From Anaerotignum propionicum (GTDB taxonomy: Bacteria; Bacillota; Clostridia; Lachnospirales; Anaerotignaceae): a stretch of 55,978 nt of DNA. The stretch spans positions 1 through 55,978 of the forward strand of contig NZ_JANGAD010000013.1 of the NCBI RefSeq assembly GCF_024461735.1. Reading direction: 5' to 3'. Of the stretch, positions 37,816 through 46,984 are shown one piece after another. Made by a program: the position numbers and the translations under genes. The notes under the pieces are model-generated. The model was not told the DNA's origin. It was given only the letters and a program-made list of their open reading frames with translations, and ran no database searches. Position 1 is the first letter of the stretch; the number at the start of each line of letters is the position of its first letter.

Positions 37816-38517
37816 TTGCGTGTGGAGAATAAAAATATACTGGTTGTAGATGACGAGCCGAAAATTTTGGAGGTTGTATCCGCTTTAATGACTAGCAAAG
37901 GTTTTAAGGTTTTTTCTACCGACAATGGAGAAGAAGCTTTAGAAATATTTAACCGTCAAAATATAACCTTGGTAATACTAGATTTAATGATGCCGGGTAT
38001 CACCGGGGAAGAAGTATGTGCCCAGATTCGAAAAAGGTCACGTGTACCCATTATTATGCTCACAGCCAAGGTAGAGGAAGAAGATGTGGTGCAGGGTTTG
38101 GAGCTTGGTGCGGATGATTATATTATAAAACCCTTTGGTTTAAAGGAATTGTATGCTCGAGTAGAAGCACTTCTTCGTAGATCAAGAGACGATTTGATTC
38201 CTTTGTCGTTACGCAATTCATGGAACAGTGGGGATTTGGTTGTTGATTTTGAGAAAGGGCTTCTTTTAAAGAAGAATGTTTCGGCTGTTCTGACACCAAC
38301 GGAAATGAAAATTTTGTCTGCGCTGTTGAAATATCCAGGTAAGGTTTTTACCAGAGAGGAATTAATCATAATTGCATTAGGGGACGATTTTGATGGGTAC
38401 GATCGGGCTATTGACAGCCATATAAAAAACATTCGGCAAAAAATTGAAGATGATCCTAAAAACCCTGTATATATATTGACGGTTCATGGTTTGGGCTATA
38501 AGTTTGGAGGGGAATAA
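37816..38517 (+). CDS. OmpR-family response regulator
   Basis: Two-component transcription factor, 233 aa. Receiver domain 1-125 with DDEP, phospho-acceptor Asp in VILDLMMPG, Thr in MLTAK and Lys in IIKPF; C-terminal winged helix from about 140 (LTPTEMKILSALLKYPGKVF, HIKNIRQKIEDDP). TTG 37816 has AGGTGA six bases upstream; GTG 37822 is a second option. The kinase gene follows at once. Location next to copA/copZ suggests a copper or envelope-stress signal, by context only. Confidence 0.92.
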   Translation: MRVENKNILVVDDEPKILEVVSALMTSKGFKVFSTDNGEEALEIFNRQNITLVILDLMMPGITGEEVCAQIRKRSRVPIIMLTAKVEEEDVVQGLELGADDYIIKPFGLKELYARVEALLRRSRDDLIPLSLRNSWNSGDLVVDFEKGLLLKKNVSAVLTPTEMKILSALLKYPGKVFTREELIIIALGDDFDGYDRAIDSHIKNIRQKIEDDPKNPVYILTVHGLGYKFGGE

Positions 38518-38518
38518 T

Positions 38519-39898
38519 TTGGGGAAAAGTTTGCGCTCTCAAATTTCATTATATATTTTGACTATTGTTTTGGTGGTGGTGACCCTTGTCAGTTTTCTTG
38601 CCAATGCCGCTGTCAATCAGCAGTTTGAGGAGTACATGATTAATCAGGAACGAGGGCAAAGAGAAAAAATCGTAAACGATTTGGAAAATCTATATAACGG
38701 TATGACGAGAAGTTGGAATTTAGATTATATTCATGCCATAGGGATGTATTCGTTATATGATGGTTATGTTTTGACTGTATATGACACTGAAGGGAAGATG
38801 ATTTGGGATGCAGCAAGTCACGATATGGCTCTTTGCAAACAAATTATGAGGGATATTACAGAACGCATGAGCCAGAGGAACAATAGCGGATTTACAACGT
38901 ATTCTTATGATTTGATGCAGGGTGACCGAAAGGTTGGTACTGCTTCTATACAAGCTTATGGCCCCTATTTTTTGAATGAAAACGAGTATCAATTTATAGA
39001 TGATCTTTCTGAAATTTTGCTGATAATTGGGTTGCTTTCCTGCGTTGTTTCTATTGTTGCGGGAACGATATTAGCCCATAGAATTGCCCGCCCAATTACC
39101 AAAACTGCTGAAATTGCCCAGCAAATATCTAATGGCGACTATAATATAAGACTTGAAAATGAAACAAATACAAGAGAATTAAATATGCTTTTTTCTTCTA
39201 TGAATCACATGGCGAATTCTCTTAGCAGGCAAGAGCAATATCGAAAACAGCTTACGGCCGATGTTGCGCACGAGCTTCGCACACCCCTTACTGCCCTTCG
39301 TTCTCATTTGGAAGCCATGTCAGAGGGGCTTTGGGAGCCTTCTGTTGAAAGATTGAATGGTTGCGTGGAGGAAGTGAAGCGGCTAAGCAGTTTGGTGATT
39401 GATTTAGATGGTTTGGCAAAATTGGAGCAGGAAAATCTTCAGCTAAAAAAAATAGAAGTAAATTTACTTGAAATTGTGGAAAATGTTTGCGTTAATTTAG
39501 AAAAAGAAGCTGACAATAAGAATATAAGCATTCTTGTAGATGGGGTACCTTCTAATATCTTAGTTGACAAAGATAGAATTATTCAGGTTATAATCAATTT
39601 GTTATCCAATGCAATTAAATACACACTGGAAGGTGGGAAAATAAATGTTTGGGTAAAGGATGAATTCGATAGAGGAGTAGTGATAATTGAAGATAATGGA
39701 ATTGGCATTTCTCAAAAAGACTTACCCTATATTTTTGAAAGATTCTATCGTACTGACCAATCTCGTAATCGGAAAACGGGAGGAGCAGGCATTGGATTGA
39801 CTATTGCAAAGTCTATCATTGAAGCCCATGGGGGAAAAATAACGGTGGAAAGTAACAAGGGGACTGGAAGTAAATTCACTGTTGTACTACCGAAATAG
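38519..39898 (+). CDS. Membrane sensor histidine kinase
   Basis: 459 aa from TTG 38519, one base after the regulator stop, with GGAGGGG upstream; an ATG at 38486 would overlap the regulator by 32 bp and adds no domain. Two membrane helices (about 6-27 and 165-190) frame a periplasmic-type sensor of some 135 aa; HAMP about 190-240; H box AHELRTPLTAL; N box NLLSNAIKYT; G boxes DNGIGIS and GGAGIGLTIAKS. BaeS/CutS-like layout. It phosphorylates the preceding regulator; the signal is unknown. Confidence 0.92.
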   Translation: MGKSLRSQISLYILTIVLVVVTLVSFLANAAVNQQFEEYMINQERGQREKIVNDLENLYNGMTRSWNLDYIHAIGMYSLYDGYVLTVYDTEGKMIWDAASHDMALCKQIMRDITERMSQRNNSGFTTYSYDLMQGDRKVGTASIQAYGPYFLNENEYQFIDDLSEILLIIGLLSCVVSIVAGTILAHRIARPITKTAEIAQQISNGDYNIRLENETNTRELNMLFSSMNHMANSLSRQEQYRKQLTADVAHELRTPLTALRSHLEAMSEGLWEPSVERLNGCVEEVKRLSSLVIDLDGLAKLEQENLQLKKIEVNLLEIVENVCVNLEKEADNKNISILVDGVPSNILVDKDRIIQVIINLLSNAIKYTLEGGKINVWVKDEFDRGVVIIEDNGIGISQKDLPYIFERFYRTDQSRNRKTGGAGIGLTIAKSIIEAHGGKITVESNKGTGSKFTVVLPK

Positions 39899-40042
39899 GA
39901 AGCAAAATTATATTCTGAGACATTCTTTAAAGGCAGTATTTTCAATAAATATGAGGAATGGAGATTTTTTCAGACTTTTTGTTCATGAAAGTGCCGATCA
40001 GTTTCTTGGAACTAAAATAAAAAGATAGTATGGGAAAAGGGG

Positions 40043-40075
40043 ATCAGAAGAAAACTTCTGATGCCTTTTTATTTT
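40043..40075 (+). terminator. Terminator after the histidine kinase gene
   Basis: ATCAGAAG pairs with CTTCTGAT around AAAA, followed by GCCTTTTTATTTT. It ends the two-component transcript. Confidence 0.8.
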
Positions 40076-40485
40076 GTAGCAACAAAATAGTCTGCCTGAA
40101 GATAAAATGCGAGTGAGAATTTATGTGGTTTGAAAAAGAAAACCTTTCTTTATTTTGTTAGCCCTCGTTCAAATAATTCAGAAATGAGTTTTGAAAGAAA
40201 GGCTTGTTTCTCTAAGAAAATGTTGATTTGGATAGGGCGGGTTTTGGAGTTAGAAGAGGTATAAACTAGGTTAATAAAAATTCCCTAAATATTTACATTC
40301 TCCAAGCGGAGACGAATTTTGGAGTATTTTGAAGTTTTTTTTGTTATTGAAATTACGTGTCTCAATTTGTAACATTAGTTTGTATCATTTATTCACAAAT
40401 TTTGAGCTTGATTTTGTGGCAAAAACTATAAGAAACTAATAAAAAATAAAGTTTTATGAGGAATATTGATGCGTAACTGACTCTT

Positions 40486-40501
40486 TGGCATGATAGTTGC
40501 T
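40486..40501 (+). promoter_or_regulatory. Sigma-54 (-24/-12) promoter
   Basis: TGGCATGATAGTTGCT fits TGGCAYRNNNNTTGCW at every fixed position, with the GG and GC pairs separated by ten bases. It points at the gene for a sigma-54 activator, which may therefore control itself. Confidence 0.75.
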
Positions 40502-40819
40502 TTAATATTGTGTGAAGAGATAAGCAAAGTAGAAAAGAAAATATGTATTCATATTTTCGTTATCATTTGTCTAGCGTGTTTTGTGAAAAGCAATAAGAGA
40601 CGAGGCAAATTGACTATAAGGAGTATCCAGTGTAGTACACCTGAAAAAACCTAGAAAAACAGCTAAACAAGAGGATTTTTTACTTTCTACTTTTTTTGTG
40701 TGGGCAATCGTAACATTTGTTCTTCTATATTTTATGATAATGTGCTACGATAAAACACGAAAGATATTTGTATAAAAAGAGAGAAAAAAGTCTACAAATG
40801 GAGACGTTGTCGCAAAATG

Positions 40820-40833
40820 GAGAATTAATTCTC
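40820..40833. promoter_or_regulatory. Palindrome GAGAATTAATTCTC, possible activator site
   Basis: Perfect 14-bp palindrome about 140 bp upstream of the activator gene and 320 bp downstream of the -24/-12 promoter. Sigma-54 activators bind such dyads, also at a distance, but there is no second perfect copy near the next promoter. Confidence 0.3.
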
Positions 40834-40969
40834 TAAACGGAAACAATCTTGCATGTTGAGATTCATAATTACGTTTTGAACAAGGCATACTATCGATGGA
40901 AAGTAGTCAATTATTTTATTGCAAATTTATAAGAAGCGCCATTCAATTTCATGGAAAGGAAGAACTTTT

Positions 40970-42388
40970 ATGGAAACCAATCATAACAGATATAAGTACA
41001 TATTTGACGAAATACTTAGTCTCTCGGATGATGGATTTATTGTGGTTGACACGAAAGGGATGATTACTGATATCAATGATCAGTATTGTAAGTATCTGAA
41101 AACCACAAAGGAAGAAGCAGTTGGAAGATGCATCAAAGAAATAATACCAAACACAAAAATGCTTGATATTATTAAGAATGCATACAAAGAAGAGGGGGCG
41201 ATTTTGCGGCTTCAGGAACAAAGAGACGATGTGGAGGATGCAACTTTTTTGGTAAACCGTTCATGTGTTTACGATGATAACAAAAAGGTTATTGCTGGGG
41301 TTGCTCAAGTAAAATTTAGACTTCAAACCTTAGATTCTGCGAAGAAGTTAATTCAAGAGTATGCGGAGTTTGAATTTTATAAAGAAGAATACCGTAAAAA
41401 GAATACAGCAGGCTATTGCTCTTTCGATACGGTGTTGGGAGAAAGCCAAAAGTTCAGAGAATTGAAGAAACGTGGTATAAAAGCCGCAAGGACATCATTT
41501 TCTGTACTTCTCACCGGAGAAACAGGAACCGGTAAGGAGGTATTTGCCACAGCAATTCATTATAGCAGTGATCGTAGAGAAAAACCTATGGTTAGCATAA
41601 ACTGCGCAGCTATCCCTGCAGAGCTTCTTGAAAGTGAACTCTTTGGATATGAGGAAGGTGCATTTACTGGAGCCAAAAAAGGTGGAAAAAAAGGTAAATT
41701 TGAACTTGCCAACAAAGGGACATTGTTCCTCGATGAAATTGGAGATATGCCATTAGGAATGCAGGCAAAGCTCTTAAGAGTTTTGCAGGAACGGGAAGTT
41801 GAGAAAATAGGAAGCTACAAACCTGTTCCCGTTGATGTGCGAATCATTGCAGCTACCAGAAAGAATCTATATGAAATGATGCAAAACGGCGAGTTCCGTG
41901 AAGATTTATATTACAGATTAAATGTAATTAATATCGAGATGATTCCCCTCAGGGAACGTCGTGAGGATATCCTTGAGTTGGCAAATCATTTTCTAAAACG
42001 GTTGAATAATGATTACAAAACTACAATTGCCATTTCGAAAGAGGTAAAGGAGTGCTTTAAAAATTATTCATGGCCGGGCAATGTTAGAGAACTGGATAAT
42101 GTGATAAAAAGTGCATACGCTGCATGTGAAAATTTCACCATTCAGCTTTCAGATTTACCCAGTAAAATGGTTTCAAGACATCGATTTGGTTCTTTTGAAG
42201 AAAGCGATGGAAAGAAACTAAGTCAGATGATGGATGAGTATGAAAAGAATTTGATTACTGAAGCATTAGTAAGCAATGAATGGAACTGCCAAAGTGCTGC
42301 AGAGGAGTTAGGTATTCATCGCAGTGCAATTTACAAAAAAATTACGAAATATGAAATTAAGCAATTTTCAAGAAAAACACAAGAGTGA
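40970..42388 (+). CDS. PAS - AAA+ - Fis sigma-54-dependent transcriptional activator
   Basis: 472-aa enhancer-binding protein that opens sigma-54 promoters with ATP. PAS sensor about 8-120, AAA+ domain about 155-390 with Walker A GETGTGKE (183-190), the sigma-54 contact loop GAFTGA (230-235) intact, and Walker B LFLDEIGD (252-259); Fis-type helix-turn-helix at the end (CQSAAEELGIHRSAIYKKI). ATG 40970 is preceded by AAAGGAAG; an upstream start at 40919 is not. It stands directly before a CoA-transferase operon with its own -24/-12 promoter and is the likely activator of that operon. Confidence 0.93.
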   Translation: METNHNRYKYIFDEILSLSDDGFIVVDTKGMITDINDQYCKYLKTTKEEAVGRCIKEIIPNTKMLDIIKNAYKEEGAILRLQEQRDDVEDATFLVNRSCVYDDNKKVIAGVAQVKFRLQTLDSAKKLIQEYAEFEFYKEEYRKKNTAGYCSFDTVLGESQKFRELKKRGIKAARTSFSVLLTGETGTGKEVFATAIHYSSDRREKPMVSINCAAIPAELLESELFGYEEGAFTGAKKGGKKGKFELANKGTLFLDEIGDMPLGMQAKLLRVLQEREVEKIGSYKPVPVDVRIIAATRKNLYEMMQNGEFREDLYYRLNVINIEMIPLRERREDILELANHFLKRLNNDYKTTIAISKEVKECFKNYSWPGNVRELDNVIKSAYAACENFTIQLSDLPSKMVSRHRFGSFEESDGKKLSQMMDEYEKNLITEALVSNEWNCQSAAEELGIHRSAIYKKITKYEIKQFSRKTQE

Positions 42389-42450
42389 TATAGGCTAACA
42401 AAATAACAAAAATTTACATTAAAATTATGCAGATTGCCATGCCGTAATTT

Positions 42451-42466
42451 TGGTGTTATTTTTGCA
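42451..42466 (+). promoter_or_regulatory. Probable sigma-54 promoter of the CoA-transferase operon
   Basis: TGGTGTTATTTTTGCA keeps the -24 GG and -12 TTGCA with the required ten-base gap and departs from consensus only at CA (TG here). It lies 62 bp after the activator gene and 335 bp before the CoA-transferase start. The rest of 42389-42800 has no gene. Confidence 0.6.
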
Positions 42467-42800
42467 CACTTTTTCAGGGTGTATGTAGAAAAATACTAAA
42501 ATAAAAGCTAAAATTTATGCAAGATATACAAAAACCGTTCAATTTATATTTGTTTTGAAAAAGGGGACTAGAAACATTTTACAGGAACTTTTGACAAACT
42601 AGATTGCGTGATTTTGGCAATGATCGATGGATTGAAAAGATACAAAAGACTTATGACCTTTGCTCTGCTAAAGAAGTGAAGAAAATATTTAGAATACATG
42701 CATTTTAATAACGAAGCACCTGAATTTAGATAATTATTTATTTGGCTTATGCTTGTTTTAAGCGGAGTCACTGAAAAATGAAATGATTCGAGGTAAAAAA

Positions 42801-44354
42801 ATGAAAAAAATCAAGATTTACAGTGCAGAAGAAGCCGCTCTGCTCGTGAAAGACCAAGACACCATAAGCGTAAGTGGCTTTGTAGCTTGTGGTTTGCCAG
42901 AAACATTAAACGCAGCTTTAGAGAAAAGATTTATTGAAACTGGTTCTCCTAAAAATTTGACACTGTTTTATGCCGCAGGTTTAGGTAACCGCGATGGCAG
43001 CGGAGCAGATCACTTTGCCCATGAGGGCATGACAAAAAGAGTAATCGGCGGCCATTGGAATTTGGCTCCTAAACTTGGTCAATTAGCGATTGATAATAAA
43101 ATCGAGGCATATAACTTTCCCCAAGGTACCCTTTGTCAGCTATATCGAGATATTGCAGCACATAAGATGGGAACCATAACCCATGTAGGCTTAAACACCT
43201 TTGTAGATCCCAGAAATCAAGGTGGCAAGCTGAATGATATCACTACCGAGGATATGGTCAAGTTGATTGAAATTGATGGGAAAGAACAACTTCTTTACAA
43301 AGCAATTCCTATAAACATTTGCTTCATTCGTGGTACATATGCAGATGAGTATGGAAACATCTCTCTGGAAAAGGAAGTCGCACCATTTGAAGTTACTTCT
43401 TTGGCACAGGCTACAAAAAATAGCGGCGGAAAGGTTATTGTCCAAGTACAAAACGTTGTTCGTGGGGGCACACTGGATCCAAAGCTTGTAAAAATTCCTG
43501 GTATTTATGTGGATGGCATTGTTTTATCCAAAGAGGAAGAGCACCAGCAGTGTCTAAATGGCAAGTATGATCCGAGCCTTTCTGGTGAGATTCGTATTCT
43601 GACAGATAGTACCAACACTTTGAAATTAGATGCAAAAAAAATAATCGCAAGACGTGCGGCGATGGAACTGCAAAAAGATACTGTTGTAAATTTGGGAATT
43701 GGTGCTCCTGAATATGTTTCAGCCGTTGCAAACGAAGAGGGTATTGGCGATTTTATGACACTTACCGTTGAGGTTGGCCCTGTGGGTGGTATTCCCCAAG
43801 GTGGTACACGTTTCGGTGGCAGTATCAATGCGGATTGTGTTTTGGATCAGCCATATCAATTTGATTTTTACGATGGTGGTGGCGTAGACCTTGCATTCCT
43901 TGGTCTTGCACAAACAGATGGTGAAGGAAATGTAAATGTAAGTAAGTTTGGCCCAAGAATTGCTGGCTGTGGTGGATTTATTAATATCACACAGAATGCA
44001 AAAAAAGTGTTTTTCTGTGGGACATTTACTGCAGGTGGTTTAAAAACAGCAGTAGAAAATGGCAAAATGCTTATTACAAAAGAAGGGGCTGAAAGAAAGC
44101 TTGTAAATGCCGTAGAGCATATCACTTTTAGTGGTAAATATGCAAACAAAACGAATCAGCCTGTTATGTACATAACGGAAAGAGCTGTTTTTGAACTAAG
44201 ACAAGATGGTGTGCATCTGATAGAGGTTGCTCCCGGAATTGATATTCAAACACAGATTATTGATCTGATGGGATTTGTCCCTAAAATGGAAAAGGAAGTT
44301 CAGCTTATGGACGAAAGAATTTTCAAGGACGAGCCAATGGGTCTTGCTAAATAA
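42801..44354 (+). CDS. Acyl-CoA:acetate/propionate CoA-transferase (family I, fused subunits)
   Basis: Moves CoA from acetyl- or propionyl-CoA to a short carboxylate. 517 aa, the length of fused propionate CoA-transferases. Features: N-terminal half with VSGFVACGLPETL and DGSGADHFAHEGM; C-terminal half with VNLGIGAPEYVSAVANEEG, the catalytic Glu in TLTVEVGPVGGIPQGG and GGGVDLAFLGLAQTDGEG. ATG 42801 has CGAGGT six bases upstream. With crotonase and a GntP-type permease in the same operon, a hydroxy or unsaturated short acid such as 3-hydroxybutyrate is the likely substrate; lactate or acrylate are alternatives. Confidence 0.9.
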   Translation: MKKIKIYSAEEAALLVKDQDTISVSGFVACGLPETLNAALEKRFIETGSPKNLTLFYAAGLGNRDGSGADHFAHEGMTKRVIGGHWNLAPKLGQLAIDNKIEAYNFPQGTLCQLYRDIAAHKMGTITHVGLNTFVDPRNQGGKLNDITTEDMVKLIEIDGKEQLLYKAIPINICFIRGTYADEYGNISLEKEVAPFEVTSLAQATKNSGGKVIVQVQNVVRGGTLDPKLVKIPGIYVDGIVLSKEEEHQQCLNGKYDPSLSGEIRILTDSTNTLKLDAKKIIARRAAMELQKDTVVNLGIGAPEYVSAVANEEGIGDFMTLTVEVGPVGGIPQGGTRFGGSINADCVLDQPYQFDFYDGGGVDLAFLGLAQTDGEGNVNVSKFGPRIAGCGGFINITQNAKKVFFCGTFTAGGLKTAVENGKMLITKEGAERKLVNAVEHITFSGKYANKTNQPVMYITERAVFELRQDGVHLIEVAPGIDIQTQIIDLMGFVPKMEKEVQLMDERIFKDEPMGLAK

Positions 44355-44400
44355 CTATAAAACTTAAGAACTTTAACATTAAACAAAGGAGATGTCATAA

Positions 44401-45201
44401 TTGAAATTAGCAGAACTGAAAGACAGCATTAAAAACATTATTATCGAGATTGAGGGCGAGGTAGCTATTTTAACAATGAATAGACCAAAAGCACTGAATG
44501 CGCTCAACGCTGAAACCATGCAGGAAATGATTAAAGTTATGGAATGTATTGGTTTAGATGATTCCATTAATGGTGTTATTATCACAGCAGAAGGCAAGGG
44601 CTTTATTGCAGGAGCAGATATTACACAGTTTGTTCCTCTGGATGCTTTGGGCGGAAGAGATTGTTCTGAGCTTGGACAGATGTGCTGTAGTTCTATTGAA
44701 AGACTTGAAAAACCCGTTATTGCCGCTGTAAACGGCTATGCTCTTGGTGGTGGAAACGAAGTTGCTATGGCATGTGATATTAGAATTGCCAGCACAAATG
44801 CAGTTTTCGGACAGCCAGAAGTAAACCTCGGAATTATGCCTTGTTTTGGTGGTACACAGCGATTAACAAGACTGGTAGCTTATGGTGTTGCAAAAGAACT
44901 TATTTTTACAGCAAGACAGGTTAAAGCTGATGAAGCTCTTTCCATTGGACTTGTAAACAAAGTGGTTGCTCCTGAAGAATTGCTATCTTCTGCAAAAGAA
45001 ATGATGGCTACTATTCTTACAAAGGCACCAAAAGCAATTTCTATGTGTAAGGTTGCAATCAACAGAGGTAAAGAAATGGATTTGGTAAACGCTCTTGAAC
45101 TGGAAAGAGATGTAACAGGCCTTTTGTTCTCCACAGCTGACAAGGTTGAAGGTGTTGCTGCTTTCCTTGAAAAAAGACCTGCTAAGTTTATTGGCAAATA
45201 A
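44401..45201 (+). CDS. Enoyl-CoA hydratase / 3-hydroxybutyryl-CoA dehydratase (crotonase)
   Basis: Adds or removes water at the 2,3 position of short acyl-CoA. 266 aa, normal for the family. It has AGADIT (CoA site and oxyanion hole), ALGGGNEVAMACDIRIAS with the first catalytic Glu, FGQPEVNLGIMP with the second, and FGGTQRLTRLV. TTG start with AAAGGAG nine bases upstream, 46 bp after the CoA-transferase. In this operon it would interconvert 3-hydroxyacyl-CoA and enoyl-CoA. Confidence 0.92.
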   Translation: MKLAELKDSIKNIIIEIEGEVAILTMNRPKALNALNAETMQEMIKVMECIGLDDSINGVIITAEGKGFIAGADITQFVPLDALGGRDCSELGQMCCSSIERLEKPVIAAVNGYALGGGNEVAMACDIRIASTNAVFGQPEVNLGIMPCFGGTQRLTRLVAYGVAKELIFTARQVKADEALSIGLVNKVVAPEELLSSAKEMMATILTKAPKAISMCKVAINRGKEMDLVNALELERDVTGLLFSTADKVEGVAAFLEKRPAKFIGK

Positions 45202-45219
45202 TCAATTCGCTTAACTTCT

Positions 45220-45259
45220 TTTTTGCGCAGGATAACCCGGGATTCTTGCGCATAAAAAT
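45220..45259. repeat. Intercistronic hairpin between crotonase and permease genes
   Basis: TTTTTGCGCAGGAT pairs with ATTCTTGCGCATAAAAAT. The T and A runs are part of the stem, so it is an mRNA structure and not a simple terminator. It may set the ratio of enzyme to permease. A third GCGCAA lies at about 45305. Confidence 0.45.
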
Positions 45260-45435
45260 CTACATAATAAAACATAAATTGCTAATGAATTCATATTAAA
45301 TTTTTGCGCAAAACTCAGAACTTGCGTATTTAAATAAATAACAGACAGAATAGGAAATATTCTAAAAGGAGTGGTAGGGAAGAAGAGAATTTTTTGGGGT
45401 TTGTGTTTTTCTAACATAATTTAGGAGGATTAAAA

Positions 45436-46827
45436 ATGATTGGATTTATAGGTATTTTATTATCATTGTGCCTTTTGATTTATCTGGCGTATAGAGGTTG
45501 GTCAGTTATACTTTTGGCACCAATTTTGGCTCTGCTTGCAACATGCTTTTCCCTTTTTGATGGTGGAGAAGTTCATCTTTTGGCTACATACACAGAAACA
45601 TTTATGACTAATGCAGCAAACTACGTAAAGAATTACTATCCTGTATTCTTATTAGGTGCATTGTTTGGTAAGGTAATGGATGATACGGGAACAGCGAATT
45701 CCATCGCTATGTTCATTGCAAAAAAAGTTGGTAAAGGTAAAGAAATTTGGGCAATCGTAATTGCTGGTGGCATCATTGTTTATGGTGGTGTTTCTATGTT
45801 CGTTGCAGCTTTTGCCCTTTATCCAATTGGTGCTGCTTTATTTAGAGAAGCTAATATTCCAAAGAGATTGTTGCCCGCAACTATTGGTATGTGTACACTT
45901 ACTTTCTCTATGTCAGCACTGCCTGGTTCACCACAGATTCAGAATGCTATTCCCATGAAATATTTAGGTACTGACCTTTTTGCTGCACCTGTTTTGGGTA
46001 TTGTAGCAGCACTGATCATGTTTTTTGGTGGCACTCTTTGGATTATCTCTAGAGCTGTAAAGGCTAAGAAAGCTGGCGAAGGTTATGGAAATCATCCTAA
46101 TGAAAATTTAAACACTGTAGATGCAAATGATTTGCCTAGTTTTGGTACAGCAATTATTCCTATTTTAATTGTGTTAATTGGAAACTTTGTTCTTTCAAAG
46201 ATTGTTTTCCCTGGTATGGATTTTAGCTATTTGCAGGACAAGTATAATATTGCTCCTTCTGCAGTTCTTGGAAACTGGAGTTTGATTTTATCTTTAATTG
46301 TAGCAATCGCTTTTGCAATTTCATTAAATGTTAAGAGATTCAAAAAGGGTATTATGTCCACTTTAAAAGAAGGGGTTCAAGGATCATTCCTTGCTATTAT
46401 GAACACTGCCAGTGAAGTTGGTTATGGTAATGTTATCAAAACCCTTGCAGCTTTTGGTATTGTTGGCGGTGCATTGATGGGTATATCTTCAAACCCTCTT
46501 GTTACAACAGCTATTTCAAGTTCTGTGCTTGCAGGTATCACAGGTTCTGCTTCCGGTGGCGTAAGTATTGCTCTTGAAGCATTTGGACAAACCTTTATGG
46601 ATCAGGCTATGGCAAGAGGCATTGACATTCAAGTTCTCCATAGAGTTGCTGCTGTTGCCTGCGGTGGTTTGGATAGCTTGCCTCATAATGGTGCGGTAAT
46701 AACACTTCTTGGCATCACAGGCATGACACATAAGGAAAGTTATGCTCATCTTGGTATGGTTACAGTAGTTATTCCTACCATTGCAGCAATTGTAATAGTT
46801 ACTTTAGGATCATTTGGTATTGTATAA
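45436..46827 (+). CDS. GntP-family permease, probably hydroxy-acid (3-hydroxybutyrate-like) uptake
   Basis: 463-aa membrane protein with about 12 hydrophobic segments and the GntP-family style: FLLGALFGKVMDDTGTANSI, IVIAGGIIVYGGVSMFVAAF, SMSALPGSPQIQNAIPMKYL and VACGGLDSLPHNGAVITLLG near the end. The branch with these motifs includes D-beta-hydroxybutyrate permeases. AGGAGG precedes the ATG. As the last gene of the sigma-54-driven operon it would import the acid activated by the CoA-transferase. Ligand is inferred. Confidence 0.82.
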   Translation: MIGFIGILLSLCLLIYLAYRGWSVILLAPILALLATCFSLFDGGEVHLLATYTETFMTNAANYVKNYYPVFLLGALFGKVMDDTGTANSIAMFIAKKVGKGKEIWAIVIAGGIIVYGGVSMFVAAFALYPIGAALFREANIPKRLLPATIGMCTLTFSMSALPGSPQIQNAIPMKYLGTDLFAAPVLGIVAALIMFFGGTLWIISRAVKAKKAGEGYGNHPNENLNTVDANDLPSFGTAIIPILIVLIGNFVLSKIVFPGMDFSYLQDKYNIAPSAVLGNWSLILSLIVAIAFAISLNVKRFKKGIMSTLKEGVQGSFLAIMNTASEVGYGNVIKTLAAFGIVGGALMGISSNPLVTTAISSSVLAGITGSASGGVSIALEAFGQTFMDQAMARGIDIQVLHRVAAVACGGLDSLPHNGAVITLLGITGMTHKESYAHLGMVTVVIPTIAAIVIVTLGSFGIV

Positions 46828-46849
46828 TTAATTATGATATAAGTTTTAA

Positions 46850-46892
46850 AGCCGCCTGACAAATCAATCAGATTTGTCAGGCGGCTTTTTTG
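46850..46892 (+). terminator. Terminator after the permease gene
   Basis: AGCCGCCTGACAAATC pairs with GATTTGTCAGGCGGCT, loop AATCA, then TTTTT. One of the strongest terminators in the window. Confidence 0.92.
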
Positions 46893-46984
46893 CTAATATT
46901 TTGATTTCTTATGATTAATTGGAATAGTCTACCTTCAATTTGGAAAACTAATTTAGATTAGAATAAAGACGAGGAGGCTAATTT

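Larger units (their letters stand above)
39899..40969. other. Long intergenic region with terminator and sigma-54 promoter
   Basis: About 1.07 kb without a clear gene. It holds a terminator (40043-40075), repeated GGAGACG motifs (40308 and 40800), a 14-bp perfect palindrome GAGAATTAATTCTC (40820-40833) and a -24/-12 promoter at 40486-40501. From that promoter the mRNA would have a leader of about 460 nt before the activator gene. Short frames inside it look like chance. Confidence 0.5.

Noticed and set aside
42600..42640. TGGCA-containing second sigma-54 promoter before the CoA-transferase
   Set aside because: TTTTGGCAATGATCGATGG has the -24 GG but no GC ten bases on; the site at 42451 fits much better.
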